From contig NKIZ01000001.1 in the NCBI GenBank assembly GCA_002256425.1, positions 1,895,001-1,959,000 of the forward strand: DNA of 64,000 bases. The letters are read 5' to 3'. A program made the position numbers and the translations under genes. This DNA is from Alphaproteobacteria bacterium PA2. Lineage in GTDB: Bacteria > Pseudomonadota > Alphaproteobacteria > Caulobacterales > Caulobacteraceae. Below are positions 47,985-56,009 of the stretch, piece by piece (the stretch's first letter is position 1; every line of letters begins with the position of its first letter). The notes under the pieces are model-generated. The model saw only the letters and a program-made list of their open reading frames with translations, did not search any database and was not told where the DNA came from.

Positions 47985-48164
47985 ATGGCCCACAAGTTCG
48001 AAATCTACAAAGACAAGGCGGGTGAATTCCGGGTCCGCTTCAAGTACAATGATGAAGTGATGTTCTCGACCGAGGGCTATTCCTCCAAGGCCTCTGCAAA
48101 GAACGCCATCGAGTCCATCAAGAAGAATGGTCCGGACGCACCGACCGACGATACGACGGACTGA
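47985..48164 (+). CDS. YegP-like DUF1508 protein
   Basis: The 59-residue product (MAHKFEIYKDKAGEFRVRF) is one DUF1508 unit: KFEIYKDKAGEFRVRFKYNDEVMFSTEGYSSKASA in pieces, then NAIESIKKN. E. coli YegP has two units; single-unit forms are common in alphaproteobacteria. Function unknown. AAAGGAG precedes ATG at 47985. A UUCG-loop hairpin follows. Confidence 0.88.
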   Translation: MAHKFEIYKDKAGEFRVRFKYNDEVMFSTEGYSSKASAKNAIESIKKNGPDAPTDDTTD

Positions 48165-48176
48165 TCACCACATAAG

Positions 48177-48198
48177 GGGGCTTCGGCCCCCGCCTTTG
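48177..48198 (+). terminator. Hairpin with UUCG tetraloop after the YegP gene
   Basis: GGGGGC (48177-48182) pairs with GCCCCC (48187-48192) around the extra-stable TTCG loop and is followed by GCCTTT. It sits 10 bases before the GTG of the peroxidase gene's ribosome-binding region, so it may end the small-gene transcript. Confidence 0.7.
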
Positions 48199-48208
48199 GA
48201 GAGCTGCA

Positions 48209-48691
48209 GTGACCGGCATCTATGATTTCTCCGTTCGGGCCCCTGATGGCTCGGAGACGCCATTGCGTGACTTCGAAGGCAAGGTGATCCTCATCGTCAA
48301 TACAGCCTCCAAGTGCGGATTCACGCCCCAATATGAGGGGCTGGAGGCGCTCTATCGGGAGCACAACGATGCAGGCCTCGCCATTCTGGGCTTTCCCTGC
48401 AACCAGTTCGGCGCCCAGGAGCCAGGGGACGCCAAGGAAATCGCCAACTTCTGCTCCCTTACCTATGACGTGACCTTCCCGTTGATGGCCAAGATCGACG
48501 TCAACGGCCCCAAGGCCGACCCGCTCTTCGCCTACCTGAAAAAGCAGAAGGGCGGGCTGCTGGGCGACGCCATCAAATGGAATTTCACCAAGTTCCTGAT
48601 CGGCAGGACAGGCAAGGTTCTGGGCAGGTATGCGCCAACCGTGACCCCGGCGGCGCTTGAAGGGGACATCAAGCGGGCTCTGGCGGCCTAG
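48209..48691 (+). CDS. Glutathione peroxidase family protein (thioredoxin-dependent type)
   Basis: The 160-residue product has the peroxidatic cysteine in TASKCGFTPQY (C36), Gln and Trp of the catalytic set in FPCNQFGAQEPG and IKWNFTKFLI, and a likely resolving cysteine at NFCSLTYDV (C82). This is the monomeric, thioredoxin-using type. GTG start follows GGAG. Stop overlaps the convergent TetR gene in CTAG. Confidence 0.93.
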   Translation: MTGIYDFSVRAPDGSETPLRDFEGKVILIVNTASKCGFTPQYEGLEALYREHNDAGLAILGFPCNQFGAQEPGDAKEIANFCSLTYDVTFPLMAKIDVNGPKADPLFAYLKKQKGGLLGDAIKWNFTKFLIGRTGKVLGRYAPTVTPAALEGDIKRALAA

Positions 48692-49293
48692 TTTCCGGTT
48701 TTGAGCCCCAGGGTCGCCAGCAGGCCCACCAGATACCTCCGGACCTCATCCTCGCCGCCGCCATCGGTGTGGGACACCAGCCGGTTGAGCAGGGCGCCAT
48801 AGAGCATGTCGTAGATCAGGTCGGCAGGCGCCGCCTCGTCGATGATATCTTCCGTGATCGCGGCCTGCATGAGCCGGGCGAAGATCAGCCGCTGCGGCCG
48901 CGCAATGGTCTCATTGAAGAGGAAGGTCAGGTCCGCCCTGGCCTGGGGTTGGGCGATGATTTCCCCCGCCAGCCTGCGGTAGAATGGCGAGAGCATGAGT
49001 TTCGGGGTCTGTAGGATGAACCAGTCCAGCCGCGCCCGGAAATCCCGCTCAGCCCAATCCGGCGGGGAGGCGTCATCATCAGCGGTGCGAGCCTCGATCG
49101 CCGCCACCAGCAACTGGGGTCTGGATGCCCATCGGCGATAGATTGCGGCGCGACTGACGCCAGACCGCCGGGATATCTGGTCATAGCTGACATTGTCCAG
49201 ACCGCCTTCGATGAACAGGGTCAGGGCCATATCCAGTATGGCGCGATCCACCGCCGGATTACGCGGGCGTCCTCGCCTGGCTTTGTCGGTCAT
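48688..49293 (-). CDS. TetR/AcrR-family transcriptional regulator
   Basis: The 201-residue product has a basic N-terminus (DKARRGRPRNP) and the TetR helix-turn-helix NVSYDQISRRSGVSRAAIYRRW, followed by a helical ligand domain with TetR_C-like PQLLVAAIEARTADDD. It is divergent from the gene at 49411, so that gene is its likely target. ATG at 49293 is used. Ligand unknown. Confidence 0.93.
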   Translation of the reverse strand: MTDKARRGRPRNPAVDRAILDMALTLFIEGGLDNVSYDQISRRSGVSRAAIYRRWASRPQLLVAAIEARTADDDASPPDWAERDFRARLDWFILQTPKLMLSPFYRRLAGEIIAQPQARADLTFLFNETIARPQRLIFARLMQAAITEDIIDEAAPADLIYDMLYGALLNRLVSHTDGGGEDEVRRYLVGLLATLGLKTGN

Positions 49294-49410
49294 TCTGCAA
49301 TCCTCATTGCGCACTGAATGTGTATCGTAATAAGCCTGCGGGCAAGTCTTACCGTAGTTAGGCCATTTGAAAGCAGTTTCGGTGAGGATTTCGCGGACCA
49401 AGGAGCCGCC

Positions 49411-50397
49411 ATGACCCTCAACGACGCCATCGCCAGCCTTCGGGGCAAGACAGACCTGACCGCGGACGACGCCCTGCTGATGCGCCGCGCCGTGTTTGCC
49501 GGTGATGTTGCGATTGATCGCGAGGAAGCCGACGCCCTGTTTGAACTCAATGCGGGGGCAGGAACCCTGGCGCGGGAATGGCGTGACTTCTTTGCGGAGG
49601 CCATCACAGACTTCGTGGTTCGCCAGCAGGCGCCTGCCGGCTATGTGAATGAGACCCAGGCAGGCTGGCTGATCGAGGCCTGCTCACGCCATGGCCGTCT
49701 GCGGGAAGATGAGCTGGACGCCTTGGTGCATGTTCTGGAGGCCGCCGACCACTGCCCACAGCAATTGCAGGACTTCGTGCTTTCCAGCCTCAGGAGCCTG
49801 GCTCTCTGGCGCCTGCATAATCACCGAAGGCTCACGGCCTCCGACATAGCCCGACTGAAGCGTCTGCTGTTCGCCACAGGCGGGGCAGGGGATATTGGCG
49901 TCACCCGCGCCGAGGCTGAGGCCCTGCTGGACATCAATGACGCCCTGGGAGACGCCCGGGTTGAGGGTGATTGGCGCGCCCTGTTCGTCAGCGCGGTCGC
50001 CAACAGCGTGCTGTTCCGGTCGACCTGGTCGCCTGTTGCCGAACGGGCGGCGCAGAATGAAGCCTGGGCGCAGGACATCGAGATCAACCCCATGAAGCGC
50101 CTGGGTGACATGAGATCCGCCATGGATGGCGTACGTGATGGCTTCGCCGCCCTGGCGACCTGGAACTTCGACAACAAGGCCTGGGCTGATCAGGTCGAGG
50201 CCAAGGCCGGCCTGATGGCCGAGGCTGAGGCGGTGACCGAGGATGAAGCGTCCTGGCTGTTCGACCGCCTGGGCCGAAATGGCCGTTTCGACGAGAATGA
50301 GCGGGCTCTGGTGGAGTTCATCCGCAAGAATGCGGGCGCCACAGGCCCTGGCTTTCAGGTCCGACTGAACCAGCTGGGCGCTCTGGGTGGTTCCTAG
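49411..50397 (+). CDS. Hypothetical protein with an internal two-fold duplication
   Basis: I do not recognise this 328-residue protein. It is made of two similar modules. Residues about 18-70 (ADDALLMRRAVFAGD..REEADALFELN..WRDFFAEAITDFV) resemble 143-200 (ASDIARLKRLLFATG..RAEAEALLDIN..WRALFVSAVANSV). Residues about 80-110 (NETQAGWLIEACSRHGRLREDELDALVHVLE) in parts resemble 274-303 (TEDEASWLFDRLGRNGRFDENERALVEFI). The REEADALFELN segments look EF-hand or TerB-like. AAGGAG precedes the ATG. It is divergent from the TetR gene. Confidence 0.85.
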   Translation: MTLNDAIASLRGKTDLTADDALLMRRAVFAGDVAIDREEADALFELNAGAGTLAREWRDFFAEAITDFVVRQQAPAGYVNETQAGWLIEACSRHGRLREDELDALVHVLEAADHCPQQLQDFVLSSLRSLALWRLHNHRRLTASDIARLKRLLFATGGAGDIGVTRAEAEALLDINDALGDARVEGDWRALFVSAVANSVLFRSTWSPVAERAAQNEAWAQDIEINPMKRLGDMRSAMDGVRDGFAALATWNFDNKAWADQVEAKAGLMAEAEAVTEDEASWLFDRLGRNGRFDENERALVEFIRKNAGATGPGFQVRLNQLGALGGS

Positions 50398-51257
50398 AGC
50401 GGAATGACCTTGGGGGCGGAGGAGGGGATGTGGCTTTTCCACACCTTCAGGCGCTCGCGCTCTTCCTCATTGATGTCGGGGTCAAAGTCCTGGCTCTCCG
50501 ACCGGCTATCTGCCATCCGGCTGAGGAGGGGATAGGATACGTCAAGAAGGTCGTCGGTCTTGGTCAGATCAAATTCCGTCATGCAGGTGACATAGCGAAG
50601 GAAGACCTGCGCCTCCTTCACCATCCGGGCATCGTCAAACTTGATTCCAAGATCCAGAAGGGTCTCTGCCTGGGCCCGAAGGGATCGCAGGGCCTGGGCC
50701 GGATCGTGATCCTTGAAGGCGATGGCGAATTCCACGATCTTCAACGCCTGCTGCAGCCTGGCCAGATCCGGCATGCGGCCATCGCCAAGGCGCTTCTTTG
50801 GGCCGGTGAAGGTTGCGGAGTTGAACCTGCGCCGATCGGGGCCGACATACCGCATGCCCTCAATCCAGTCCCTGGACTTCAGGGTGACAGCCTGCAGGCG
50901 ACGGGACAGGTCAACCGGGGTGAAGGGGCGGACCAGGAATTCGTGCACGCCGGCGTCCCGGGCGGCAAAGATAACGTCGGCCGTCGCGCTCGACGTCGCG
51001 GCTATGATCGGGGCGTGGCGGCAGGCCATATAGCTGCGACGGATCCGGCGCACCAGCTGGAGCGCCGCGCCAGGATCACCGCCTAGATCAATGATGAAGA
51101 GCTGCGGGTTGAAATCCTTGGCCAGCTCAAAACCGATATCATTGGTCTCTACGCAGTGGATCTTGCCCGAACAGAACTGCCGCATGGCGTCACGCAGCAT
51201 CCGCGCGCTGCCAGGACTGGAGTCAACAATCAGCACCCGCTGCAGGCGGGGCGACAT
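50394..51257 (-). CDS. Degenerate receiver-domain protein with GPDRRR motif
   Basis: The 287-residue product has a receiver fold: RVLIVDSSPGSARML, LFIIDLGGDPGAALQLV with a candidate phosphoacceptor Asp, and FLVRPFTPVDLSRRL. The usual acidic pair reads VDSS with only one Asp, and the conserved Lys of KP is Arg (VRPF). YVGPDRRRF follows, a motif seen in several alphaproteobacterial receiver proteins, then a helical C-terminal domain. No output domain is recognised. ATG at 51257 with AAGGA upstream is preferred to GTG at 51287. Confidence 0.85.
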   Translation of the reverse strand: MSPRLQRVLIVDSSPGSARMLRDAMRQFCSGKIHCVETNDIGFELAKDFNPQLFIIDLGGDPGAALQLVRRIRRSYMACRHAPIIAATSSATADVIFAARDAGVHEFLVRPFTPVDLSRRLQAVTLKSRDWIEGMRYVGPDRRRFNSATFTGPKKRLGDGRMPDLARLQQALKIVEFAIAFKDHDPAQALRSLRAQAETLLDLGIKFDDARMVKEAQVFLRYVTCMTEFDLTKTDDLLDVSYPLLSRMADSRSESQDFDPDINEEERERLKVWKSHIPSSAPKVIPL

Positions 51258-51287
51258 CTCATCCTTGAGCTTGGCTTGATTGCGCAC

Positions 51288-51650
51288 GGCGACCGTCGAA
51301 AGTTGTACAAGGCCAACCTAAGAGGGAATGGTGAATGAAGTCCTGATTTCGCCAGGGTGGCTAGCTGGACGGACAGGGGAGCTGTCTGTCGCCGCCAACA
51401 GACCAATAGAGTTCACGAGCCGGACCATTCTCCTCGTCCTCAACGCCCCGGGCTGCGGACAGCCCAGCGTTTTTGCGTGTGATCGCAGTTCCTGTCCATT
51501 GTCTAGGCAGGTTAGAAATGTCACCGACGGGTAGGTGAGGGGAGCGGGCGGGCGCGTAGCCCTGGCAGCGCGCAGAGCCCGAGCGCTGCCCTCTAGACCG
51601 CCGCTCTTGGCGCGGCTCTTGACCCTTTAGTCCCGGAACTCACCAAAGAC
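51288..51650. other. Intergenic region of 363 bases
   Basis: Apart from the small-RNA candidate, I see no gene I can support. An open frame of 68 codons from ATG 51328 has its AGAGGG directly against the start and no recognisable product. The last part (51535-51650) is GC-rich with nothing clear. It should hold the promoter of the receiver gene (reverse) near 51260-51300. Confidence 0.4.
51303..51475 (+). ncRNA. Candidate small RNA with two hairpins and a terminator
   Basis: Between two reverse-strand genes there is forward-strand structure. The first hairpin pairs 51368-51376 with 51382-51390; one of its nine pairs is G-U only if transcribed forward (C-A the other way). The second hairpin (GGGCTG 51450-51455 with CAGCCC 51460-51465, loop CGGA) ends in T5 at 51470-51474, a terminator on the forward strand with no coding gene ahead of it. 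The 5' end is a guess. TTGTACAA palindrome at 51303-51310. Confidence 0.35.
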
Positions 51651-52940
51651 CTACTTCTTCAACGGCCTTAGACGCAGGAGCTCGGCCTTAGGTTCATCTG
51701 TGGTGACGTAAATGAAGCCGTCCGGGCCTTGAGCGACCGACTTCATCCGCACGCAGCGATCCATCAGCAGCTTCTCTTCAGCCACCACCCTGCCGGCTTT
51801 CATCTCAAGGCGAACCAGTTGCTCGCCCGAAAGGCCGGTAATGAATGCGTTGCCCCTCCAGCCTGGCAATGCTCGGCCCGTGTAGAACATCAGGCTACCG
51901 GGGGCGATCGAGGGGTTCCAGTAATAGGCCGGTTGCTCCATGCCCTCCTGGGCGGTCTTGCCGCCATTGATCAAGGTGCCACCGTTCTCGCGGCCATAGC
52001 TGATCACCGGGAACCCGTAATTGCCACCGGCCTTGATCCGGTTCAGCTCATCACCGCCGCGCGGGGTGTTCTCCGCCACCCACAGGGCGCCGGTCCTCGG
52101 ATCAATCGCTGCGCCATGCACGTCGCGGAAACCCAGGGCATAGATCGCTGGATTGGCCGTGGTGTCCTTCACAAAGGGATTATCCTTCGGGATTGAGCCG
52201 TCGCGATTGATCCGCAAGACCTTGCCAAGTTGGCTCTGCAGCGACTGTGGGTTGGGTCCACCGGAATCGATCACGGCCGAAGGGATCAACAGCGTTCCGT
52301 CGCGGGCTTGCACAATGCGGCGCGGCAAGATGTCAGGACCTTCACGCAGGATCTTCAGATCCTCCAGCGCCATGCCATCAAGTGAGAGCTTCGCACTGGC
52401 GATGCGGCCCACAGCCGCCGGATCAGTGTCACTCAGCCGGGTCACGTAGCCCAGATAGAGCGTGCGGTTGTGGGCAAAGTCACGGTCCAGGCTCACATCA
52501 TACATACCTGACAGCCGGGCGTTCTGGATTGCCGGAGAGCCCGCAAGGGGCTCGGAGGCGACGCCGTTCTGGTCAATGATGCGCAATCCGCCCGCCCGGA
52601 TCGAGATCAATGCCCGACCGTCTGGCAACACCGCCAGGCCCCAGGTTCGATCAACTTTTGCCACCACGTCCACTTCAAAAGCTTGTTTTGAATTGGCGAG
52701 CGGTGCTCGGGTCTGACCCGCGAATGTGGGCGGCGGCGCATAGCCATCGGCGGCATTGCGGTTCTTGCCGCAGAGCGCCGTGATCCGGGCGTTCTCAGCG
52801 GGCGATCCTGCGACGCCGGCATAATCTGGTCCTGGAAGATAGTTGGGCGTAGTGGCCTGCGACCAGGCCGTAGTGAGGTGGGTGAAGGCCAGGCTGATCG
52901 CCAATCCGGTCGTCATTAGATGTTTTCTGGCGATGACCAT
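51651..52940 (-). CDS. PQQ-dependent aldose sugar dehydrogenase (soluble GDH/YliI fold)
   Basis: The 429-residue exported protein has a signal peptide (LMTTGLAISLAFTHLTTAWS) and the beta-propeller of soluble PQQ sugar dehydrogenases: TWGLAVLPDGRALIS, ARLSGMYDVSLDRDF, VYALGFRDVHG-like ALGFRDVHGAAIDPRTGALWVAENTPRGGDELNRI and GGNYGFPVISYG. The His and Arg of the active site lie in these segments. It oxidises sugars in the periplasm if PQQ is available. ATG at 52940 follows GGGGA. Confidence 0.9.
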   Translation of the reverse strand: MVIARKHLMTTGLAISLAFTHLTTAWSQATTPNYLPGPDYAGVAGSPAENARITALCGKNRNAADGYAPPPTFAGQTRAPLANSKQAFEVDVVAKVDRTWGLAVLPDGRALISIRAGGLRIIDQNGVASEPLAGSPAIQNARLSGMYDVSLDRDFAHNRTLYLGYVTRLSDTDPAAVGRIASAKLSLDGMALEDLKILREGPDILPRRIVQARDGTLLIPSAVIDSGGPNPQSLQSQLGKVLRINRDGSIPKDNPFVKDTTANPAIYALGFRDVHGAAIDPRTGALWVAENTPRGGDELNRIKAGGNYGFPVISYGRENGGTLINGGKTAQEGMEQPAYYWNPSIAPGSLMFYTGRALPGWRGNAFITGLSGEQLVRLEMKAGRVVAEEKLLMDRCVRMKSVAQGPDGFIYVTTDEPKAELLRLRPLKK

Positions 52941-53133
52941 AGCTGTGTCCCCACTATCCCGCGTCGAGCCTGCGGCCCTCACACATATCAGCTTAGTGCG
53001 AGTTAGCCGACGCTGAACACGTGCTTGTAAGACCCTTGCTGGTGCGCTTGCCGGGCGGCTGTGGTTCCTGGCTTGCGCAGATCAGGGTGGGGAGGCCGCA
53101 CTGAACGGGAACAATATCCATCCTTCGCCTAAG

Positions 53134-53153
53134 GAATATTATCAGAAATATTC
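53134..53153. promoter_or_regulatory. Perfect inverted repeat in an AT-rich island (candidate operator)
   Basis: GAATATT (53134-53140) and AATATTC (53147-53153) form a perfect inverted repeat with a 6-base spacer in an otherwise GC-rich 348-base region (52941-53288) between the sugar dehydrogenase and the monooxygenase, which are divergent. It has the form of a site for a dimeric regulator. The rest of the region shows nothing clear. Confidence 0.5.
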
Positions 53154-53288
53154 TCGACACAGAAGTCGCCATCCCAGGAAAACACCCCTTGTGACGCAGC
53201 GGCACGTCAGGCTTCGCCTTGCGGGGCGAATTCCGGACAACTAGCCTAGCCCCGAGGCCGTTCAGCGGCAAACGGGAGACGAAGTTCC

Positions 53289-54593
53289 ATGAAGGCCTGC
53301 ATCATCGGCGCCGGTTGCTCCGGGTTCACGACGGCAAAGCGACTGAAGGATGTCGGCGTCGACTATGACTGCTTTGAAGCGTCGGACGACATTGGCGGCA
53401 ACTGGTACTTCAAGAACCCCAACGGGATGTCAGCCTGCTATTCAAGCCTGCACATCGACACCTCGAAATGGCGCCTGGCCTTCGAGGATTTTCCGGTGCC
53501 GGCGGACTGGCCGGATTTCCCGCATCACAGCCAATTGCTGCAATATTTCAAAGACTACGTGGATCACTTTGATCTTCGCCGCACCATCACCTTCAACACC
53601 GCCGTCGTTCACGCCGGGCGCAACGCCGCTGGGCTCTGGGAGGTGAAGTTATCCACAGGCGAAACAAGGACATACGACGTACTCTTCGTATGCAATGGAC
53701 ATCACTGGAGCCCGCGGATGCCGGATTATCCCGGGCATTTCGACGGGCCGATCCTGCACAGCCATGCCTATAACGATCCCTTCGATCCGGTAGACATGCG
53801 CGGAAAGAATGTCGTGGTGGTGGGCATGGGCAATTCGGCCATGGACATCGCCTCGGAGCTGGCCCAACGCCCCCTCGCCCGCACCCTGACCGTTTCAGCC
53901 CGTCGCGGCGTCTGGGTCCTGCCCAAGTACATGAACGGCAGACCGGCGGACAAGGCGGCCCTTCCGCCCTGGTTCCCCCGCAAGCTGGGTCTGTCCATGG
54001 CTCGCAAGGCGATCAAGAAGTCCCTGGGCGCCATGGAGAGCTATGGCTTGCCCAAGCCGGACCACGAACCCCTGGAGGCTCACCCCTCGGTAAGCGGGGA
54101 ATTCCTCACCCGGGCCGGCTGCGGCGACATCAAGTTCAAGCCTGCAATCAAGGCCCTGGAAGGCAAGCAGATCCGGTTTGTCGATGACACGGTCCTGGAT
54201 GTTGACGTCCTGGTCTGCGCCACCGGCTATGACATGAAGTTCCCGTTCTTCGACGATCCAGGCCTGATCCCCGACGCCGATCATCGCCTGCCGCTCTATA
54301 AGCGGATGATGCACCCCGACATTCCGAACCTGTTCTACATGGCCCTGGCCCAGCCCCTGCCCACCCTGGTGAATTTTGCCGAACAGCAAGCCAAGCTGGT
54401 CGCGGCCTATCTCACCGGCGCCTACAAACCGCCATCGCCCAGCGAGATGCGGGCCATCATCGCCAAGGACGAGCAGATCCACCTGGGTCAGTACTACAAG
54501 GCTCAGCGCCACACCATCCAGGTGGATTTTGGTATCTATGTCTCTGATCTGATGAAAGAAATTGACCGTGGATCCGCGCGCGCCAAGGCTTAG
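53289..54593 (+). CDS. Flavin-containing monooxygenase
   Basis: The 434-residue product has the FAD loop IIGAGCSGFTTAKRL, the NADP loop VVVVGMGNSAMDIASELA, the FMO-like LHSHAYNDP segment in place of FxGxxxHxxxF/Y, and CATGYDMKFPF near the end. It probably hydroxylates small N, S or keto compounds with NADPH and O2. Stop overlaps the purN stop as TTAG. Confidence 0.9.
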   Translation: MKACIIGAGCSGFTTAKRLKDVGVDYDCFEASDDIGGNWYFKNPNGMSACYSSLHIDTSKWRLAFEDFPVPADWPDFPHHSQLLQYFKDYVDHFDLRRTITFNTAVVHAGRNAAGLWEVKLSTGETRTYDVLFVCNGHHWSPRMPDYPGHFDGPILHSHAYNDPFDPVDMRGKNVVVVGMGNSAMDIASELAQRPLARTLTVSARRGVWVLPKYMNGRPADKAALPPWFPRKLGLSMARKAIKKSLGAMESYGLPKPDHEPLEAHPSVSGEFLTRAGCGDIKFKPAIKALEGKQIRFVDDTVLDVDVLVCATGYDMKFPFFDDPGLIPDADHRLPLYKRMMHPDIPNLFYMALAQPLPTLVNFAEQQAKLVAAYLTGAYKPPSPSEMRAIIAKDEQIHLGQYYKAQRHTIQVDFGIYVSDLMKEIDRGSARAKA

Positions 54594-55192
54594 TCCGGCA
54601 GGGTCAGGTCACCGGATATAATACGGGACAGTACTGCAACATAAGCCTTTGGCTCGATTTCGGCGACACGAGCCTCCAGCGTGACTGCCGTGTCTTCCGA
54701 CAAGACACCGACGACGGCGCGTTCGATCACGGCACCATGATCATAGATCTCATCCACCAAATGGATGGTGGCGCAGGTCTCAGTAATGCCAGAGGCGATG
54801 ACGGCCTCATGGACACGGCGGCCATACATCCCCTCCCCGCCGAATTCGGGCAGGGGGCCCGGATGGATGTTCAGGACCCGGTTGCGGAACCGGCTGAGGG
54901 TCACCGGGCCCAGGCGACGCAGATAGCCGGACAGGATGACGAGGTCGACGTCCGCCCCGGACAGGGCATCGCACAGGGCCTGGTCCGCGGCCTGTGCGTC
55001 GGCAGCGGTCGGGATCACCCTGCAGGCAAGGCCCCTGCCCCGCGCATATTCCAGCGCCTCGGCCTTGCCGGTGTTGGTGACCAGCAGGCGGGGCTCGGCC
55101 TCCAGCTGGCCCGCCGCGCAGGCTTCGACAATGGCGCGAAAGCTGGTGCCGTTCCGGCTGGCGAGAAATCCGAGCTTGAGAGGCCTGGTCAT
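54590..55192 (-). CDS. purN: Phosphoribosylglycinamide formyltransferase (PurN-type)
   Basis: The 200-residue product begins TRPLKLGFLASRNGTSFRAI and has VILSGYLRRLGP, the catalytic set in LNIHPGPLPEFGG and the Asp in DEIYDHGAVIE. It transfers a formyl group to glycinamide ribotide in purine synthesis. Compared with classic PurN it has a Gly-Gly insertion after HPGPLP, so it may be a related formyltransferase. ATG at 55192 is 1 base past the MBL stop. Confidence 0.85.
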   Translation of the reverse strand: MTRPLKLGFLASRNGTSFRAIVEACAAGQLEAEPRLLVTNTGKAEALEYARGRGLACRVIPTAADAQAADQALCDALSGADVDLVILSGYLRRLGPVTLSRFRNRVLNIHPGPLPEFGGEGMYGRRVHEAVIASGITETCATIHLVDEIYDHGAVIERAVVGVLSEDTAVTLEARVAEIEPKAYVAVLSRIISGDLTLPD

Positions 55193-55193
55193 G

Positions 55194-56009
55194 TCAGACC
55201 GCAACCGGGACCTGGAACCGCATACCGTCATAGGCCGGTTCGATATGCTCCGGCAGCCGGGACTTGAGGTCCTCATAGTCCAGATCGATATGCATGTTGG
55301 TCAGGATCGCCCGGCGAGGCTTGACCCGCTCGATCCACTCCAGGGTCATATCCACATGGGCGTGGGTAGGATGAGGTTTCCAGCGCAAGGCGTCGACAAT
55401 CCACACATCCAGGTCCGCCATTGCGGCAAAGGCCGCCTCGTCCAGACCGACCACATCGCTGGAATAGGCCACGCCGCCAAAGCGGTAGCCGACCGAACGT
55501 ATGCCCCCGTGATCCTGATCGAAGGTGACGACGGGAATAGCGCCGGAGGGCCCCTCAACGCTCCAGTGTTGACCATGTCCCGGGATCAGGCGCCGGTCAG
55601 CAATGCCGGGATAGCCCCCCTCCCCCTCAAAGATGTAGCCGAAGCGGCGCATCATCGAGGCCGTGGTCACCGCGTCCATGTGGCAGGGAATGCGGGCCCT
55701 CTGGCGGATGAAGAAGGCGCGGATGTCGTCAATACCGTGGGTCTGGTCGGCGTGGTCGTGGGTCAGAAGCAAGGCGTCCAGCCGCTTTGCGCCCGCCAGG
55801 GCTGTCTGGATACGCAGATCCGGGGAGGCATCTACCAGGACTGTCGTCTGGGCTTCGGGCTCACCGCCCAGCCGACGGACCAGCATGGAGCACCGCGAAC
55901 GCAGGTTCTTCGAATTGGCGGGATCGCAGACCCCCCAGTCGCCGTCAGCCCTCGGTACGCCCCCCGAGGAGCCGCTGCCGAGAATGGTGAATTCCAGCAT
56001 GCCGGTCAT
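55194..56009 (-). CDS. Metallo-beta-lactamase-fold hydrolase (PhnP-like)
   Basis: The 271-residue product has the metal motif LLTHDHADQTHGIDD (HxHxDH) and begins TGMLEFTILGSGSSGGVPR, as in PhnP-like phosphodiesterases and the cluster-associated MBL protein of alphaproteobacteria. Likely a phosphodiesterase or lactonase; substrate unknown. ATGA couples it to tatD. Confidence 0.9.
   Translation of the reverse strand: MTGMLEFTILGSGSSGGVPRADGDWGVCDPANSKNLRSRCSMLVRRLGGEPEAQTTVLVDASPDLRIQTALAGAKRLDALLLTHDHADQTHGIDDIRAFFIRQRARIPCHMDAVTTASMMRRFGYIFEGEGGYPGIADRRLIPGHGQHWSVEGPSGAIPVVTFDQDHGGIRSVGYRFGGVAYSSDVVGLDEAAFAAMADLDVWIVDALRWKPHPTHAHVDMTLEWIERVKPRRAILTNMHIDLDYEDLKSRLPEHIEPAYDGMRFQVPVAV

Noticed and set aside
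51328..51534. Forward frame of 68 codons in the 51.3-51.5 kb gap
   Set aside because: Shine-Dalgarno is directly against the ATG, the frame runs through the terminator hairpin and the product is unlike anything known.
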